Source: Jimgerdemannia flammicorona
Taxonomy: Eukaryota > Mucoromycota > Endogonomycetes > Endogonales > Endogonaceae
Assembly (NCBI GenBank): GCA_003990745.1
Contig: RBNI01000341.1
Location: 1 to 33,141, forward strand
Length of the DNA stretch: 33,141 nt
Direction: 5' to 3'
Shown: positions 30,150-33,141 of the stretch, piece by piece
Position numbering within the stretch: position 1 is the stretch's first letter
How the letters are laid out: each line of letters begins with the position of its first letter
Translations under genes and position numbers: made by a program
The notes under the pieces: model-generated
What the model saw: the letters and a program-made list of their open reading frames with translations, nothing else
The model's database searches: none
What the model was told of the DNA's origin: nothing

Positions 30150-31978
30150 ACTTTTGGAAAGCAACTACAATATTGTTTTTGGAGAAAAGAGACTAGTAAC
30201 ATGGTGACCAACAGACAATCTGAGGTGCATACTAAGCAGAGCAGCCTGAGCGTGTTTGACTGGCAGCAAGTGGGGAGAGGCTCTGGCCTGGGGGGAGGTA
30301 TGAGGGGGCTGCTGGCAGGTGGGGCGTGGAAGAGGAGGAGGTGGTAGTGGAGGACAGGGATCTGGGAGGGCAAGCTTTGCTGAGATGGTAAAGGAGAGAA
30401 GGCAGATGTTGGGGCTGGAGGGTTGATTGAAGAAAGGCAAGGAAACAGAGAAGGCAACAGTATATGGGGGAGTGGCCCTTGGCAGAGAGGGCAGTGGGAC
30501 TGGAGGTGTAGTGGCTGGGGGGGGGTATGACAGCTGATAGAGACGGAACTGCTAATCTGGAAAAAAATCCAGATGTGACTGTGGATAGTGAGGCTGAGCG
30601 ACTGGGGCTTGTGAGACAAGGAGATTGGGCAGATAGTGTGACAGGTCTGGCGGTGGCACCATTACTCAAGAAATAAATTTTAGCATTCGCAGTGACACTG
30701 TGCTTCTGGGGCCTAGCAGTGACAGTGAAAATGATATTGGGGCTGATTGCTAAGCAGGTGGCTGGAGTGGCATTCATAAAGTTTTTGAAGGGACTGGAGG
30801 GAGTGGAGGTGGGCTTTGAGGAGGCTGAGCCATTGGAGAAAGTGTTGAAGGTTGGATTGGTAGTTGGGAAGGTGTGTGTACCAATGGCTCGATGTCTGAA
30901 ATGGGACCCCAGAGTGGTCCAACTGTTGGTGAAAGGGGTGTCCACAGTGACAGTGATGGAGACAAGGAAGAGAGTTGAGGAGGTCATGGCAGAGTATGGA
31001 GAGGTGGTAGATATTGGATTTAGAGTCTGGGAGGGGACCTTACTCAGGACTGGAGACGTGGATGTGAGGATTCAGTTGGCAGGGAAGGAGGCAACCAAGA
31101 AGACAAGGGACTGGCCTTCTGGTATGGTCTGGGGGGCGATCGTGTGCAAGGTGACAAGGATGAAGGGGAGTGAGGAGGAGTAAGAGGATCTATTAGAAGT
31201 ACTGGAAGAGCTGAGTGGGGCAGTGGAATGGCAAGCGAAGGCTTGGAGGGCCTTTGAGGAGGTAATACACTTGGAGGTGGTGGATGGGAAGTAGATTCGA
31301 GTGAGCAAGGAGCAGTGGGAACGCAATCAGGGATGTAAAAGGCAGAGGGAACTGCTGGCAAAGATGAAGGGTGGACCTCAGAAGAAGATGAGCAGGATGG
31401 TGGACACAGGGGGGGCCAAAGTGAGTATCTGGGCAGGCGAGGGAGGTGAGAGTGCTAGAAAGGAGACTGGTGAAAACTGGGAGACAACTGGCAAGGACCC
31501 ATATGCAGATGGTATGCTGGAGGTTTGGAATGAGACATGGGAGAATTCTCTGACCCCTACTCCCCTTATCAGGCAGGGCCCAGCTTTCCGAAACAGAGTG
31601 GAGGAGGATGTGCCAATGTGGGGGGCCCAGAGGGTGCAATTTGGAGTTCCAGAGGCAGCAAACAGGAGACAAGTGGTGGCGATTGGTGAGGAGAAACTGG
31701 TGGATGTCCCAGAGGAGTGGGATGAGGCTGCGAGTGCTGGGGCTGATACCACAATACTGGATGGTGGGAGGCCAGCGACCTCTGGAGGAAAGGAGGTGGG
31801 GAACCTACTTTGGATATGCAGGATGATGAACAACCTGGTGGCCAAGGAGCTAGGTGAGGTGGATTTGAGGGTAATAAGCAACAAGCATTGGACAAGGATC
31901 CTGCAGGGGGAAGGAGTGGTGATGGCATTGAAGGCAGAAATCCTTGTAGTGTATCTGGAGGAGGAGAGCATGAGATAG
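30150..31978 (+). pseudogene. LINE ORF1 protein
   Basis: Broken open frames at 30692-31183 and 31301-31978 belong to one ORF1. The first has ARCLKWDPRVVQLLVKGVST and MAEYGEVVDIGFRVWEGTLL, which resemble an RRM-like ORF1 segment. The second is basic then acidic. Stops lie at about 31182 and 31292. ORF1 proteins bind the element RNA. A possible start is near 30200. The overlapping minus-strand proline/serine-rich frames are shadows of this G-rich strand. Confidence 0.55.
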
Positions 31979-32226
31979 ATAAGGAGCAGGAGGCAGAGAT
32001 GGTAGGAGTTGCAGGAGAGAGGGCTGAATACTGCTGGACCAAGCATCATGAACTGCAGCTCTGGCAGGAAGCCTGCCTGGAGTATTGTGAGGAATTCGAG
32101 GAGAAGGCAGATAGGGAGATGAATGAGCTGTTGGCTGGACTGGAGGCTCAGAGGGCTGAAGAGAAGGAGGTGACCATGGAATATAATCTGGATTTGGCAC
32201 AGGAGGAGATGAATATGGAGCAGTAG
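31888..32226 (+). pseudogene. ORF1 C-terminal acidic coiled-coil frame
   Basis: A 112-codon open frame, partly overlapping the previous one in another frame, encodes LQLWQEACLEYCEEFEEKAD and LLAGLEAQRAEEKEVTMEYN, a Glu-rich helix. It is probably the end of ORF1 after a frame change, or a small spacer before ORF2. Confidence 0.4.
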
Positions 32227-32269
32227 AGAAAGCTTGATAACACACCATTTTTTCACTATGAATAGTACA

Positions 32270-33141
32270 ACCAATATTTTTTCTTTGAATGTGAATGGGT
32301 TACGGGGTGCTTATTGATGTAAGAACATTTTTACTTGGCTGAAGAGATTGGAGGCTGATCTCTTCCTCTTGCAGAATGTTAGGTGTGAGGATGACTTGGA
32401 TAGACTGAAATGAACAAAGGAGTGGAGAGGTGAGGCAGTCTGGAAGGGCAAGGTTGGGATTCTGGTGCAGAAAGGCAAAGGGGAGATAAGAGACATGCAG
32501 AGCTGGGGGGATAGATTGGTCTGGGGAGAGTGGATACACACAGGTTGGGAGCCAGTTACAGTGGGCTCTTGTTACTGCTCCACAGTATGGGGTGAGCATG
32601 TGAATTGGGTGAAGGGCCTACAGGAGAGTGGAATTCTTGTAGAGGTTGGGGTAGATATGCTCGGTGGGGACTTCAATATGGTCAGAGATGTATTGAGAGA
32701 CAGAACTGATGGAAGACGAGGAGCTGAGAGTCAGAGTGGAGGACTGGCAGCATGGGAGGAAGTGGAAAGACTGAGTGCTCTGGTGGATGCAGGTAGAGAA
32801 TGTTGGGGGGATAGGAGGGTGTACATGCATTGGGCCAGGGGCCTGGGGATGAGGATTGATTGGATTCTGACAGCCAGCTGCTGGGGCTTGGATGTTTGGA
32901 AGTCACTGGAGGTGGAATGGTGTCCTTGGTCAGATCATTGGGGGCTTTTAGGGCAGGGATATTTTGGGGGGAGTGGGGACAGGCCTGGACATTGGTGCCT
33001 TAATTCTTCCTTACTAGATGATGAGATCAGGTGGGATGAGTGGGCTGATGACATTCAACTGTGAGTAGAGTGCTGGAGGCAGGAAGGTGCCCCAGTTGGT
33101 ATTCAGTGGATGAGGATGAAGGAGATGGCCAGGACCCCTAT
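32270..33141 (+). pseudogene. LINE ORF2 endonuclease domain (partial)
   Basis: The frame reads FSLNVNGLRG (catalytic Asn), LFLLQNVRCEDDLDR (where Q-E-x-R is expected, so the Glu is lost), MLGGDFNMV, MRIDWIL and SDHWGLL, the ordered motifs of the APE-like endonuclease of LINEs that nicks target DNA. TGA stops lie near 32315 and 32411 and at 33061. The last is followed by WRQEGAPVGIQWMRMKEMAR, the spacer toward RT. Confidence 0.75.

Larger units (their letters stand above)
30122..33141 (+). mobile_element. LINE 5' half (ORF1 and endonuclease), runs off the window
   Basis: The plus-strand element begins at or before the end of element 2. It encodes a long ORF1 region and then an AP-type endonuclease, with the RT expected beyond 33141. 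It keeps more CpG than the other elements and its frames are less broken, so it may be younger. Confidence 0.75.

Noticed and set aside
30143..32274. Several long minus-strand frames (up to 298 codons) rich in Pro, Ser and Leu
   Set aside because: They are shadows of the G-rich coding strand of the LINE ORF1. Only the plus-strand frames carry RRM-like and endonuclease motifs.

Overview
The window looks like nuclear DNA of a filamentous fungus. Genes carry short GT-AG introns of about 50-80 nt with fungal-type donors (GTAAGT, GTGAGT). Poly-A tracts and 5'-truncated LINEs are frequent, and roughly the right two thirds is made of decayed Ty3/gypsy-type LTR elements and LINEs of Tad1-like appearance. 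The lineage cannot be fixed from sequence alone. The broken gene at 497-2016 / 8208-8698 recalls multi-copy nuclease-like families of early-diverging (Mucoromycota) fungi, but that is only an impression.

Left part, 1-11600: gene-bearing DNA with normal CpG content. A multi-exon gene on the minus strand is split in two. Its 5' half lies at 8208-8698 and its 3' half at 497-2016. Between them is a 6.19-kb insertion (2017-8207) flanked by a perfect 16-bp direct repeat (2001-2016 and 8208-8223), with a 37-nt poly-A directly before the right-hand repeat. That is the signature of target-primed reverse transcription. The insertion carries two divergently oriented intron-containing genes (minus 3513-4880, plus 5781-7005). 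Both predicted proteins are mostly helical and have one central hydrophobic segment, an architecture resembling two-component alpha-pore-forming proteins. To the right are a fragment of an unrecognised gene (8787-8954), the terminal exon of another (9007-9248), two palindromic CRE-type sites (9516-9590) and an intact gene for a seven-helix membrane protein (9897-10661).

Right part, about 11640-33141: almost CpG-free, transition-mutated transposon DNA. Element 1 (12094-20920, minus strand) is a complete Ty3/gypsy-type retrotransposon with LTRs of about 1.57 kb in the order gag-protease-dUTPase-RT-RNase H-integrase. Each LTR also contains a long decayed coding frame. A 5'-truncated LINE on the minus strand (21782-24096, RT region, poly-A end) follows. 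Element 2 (24097-30121, minus strand) is a second, deleted LTR element with LTRs of about 1.12 kb. Its order is gag-dUTPase-protease, it lacks RT, RNase H and integrase core, and each LTR has an 84-codon open frame. The window ends in the 5' half of a plus-strand LINE (ORF1 and AP-endonuclease, 30122-33141).

The main points for follow-up are: the mobilised divergent pore-former-like gene pair; two dUTPase-encoding LTR elements with different domain orders in one locus; coding frames inside LTRs; and a sharp CpG boundary between the host-gene part and the transposon part.
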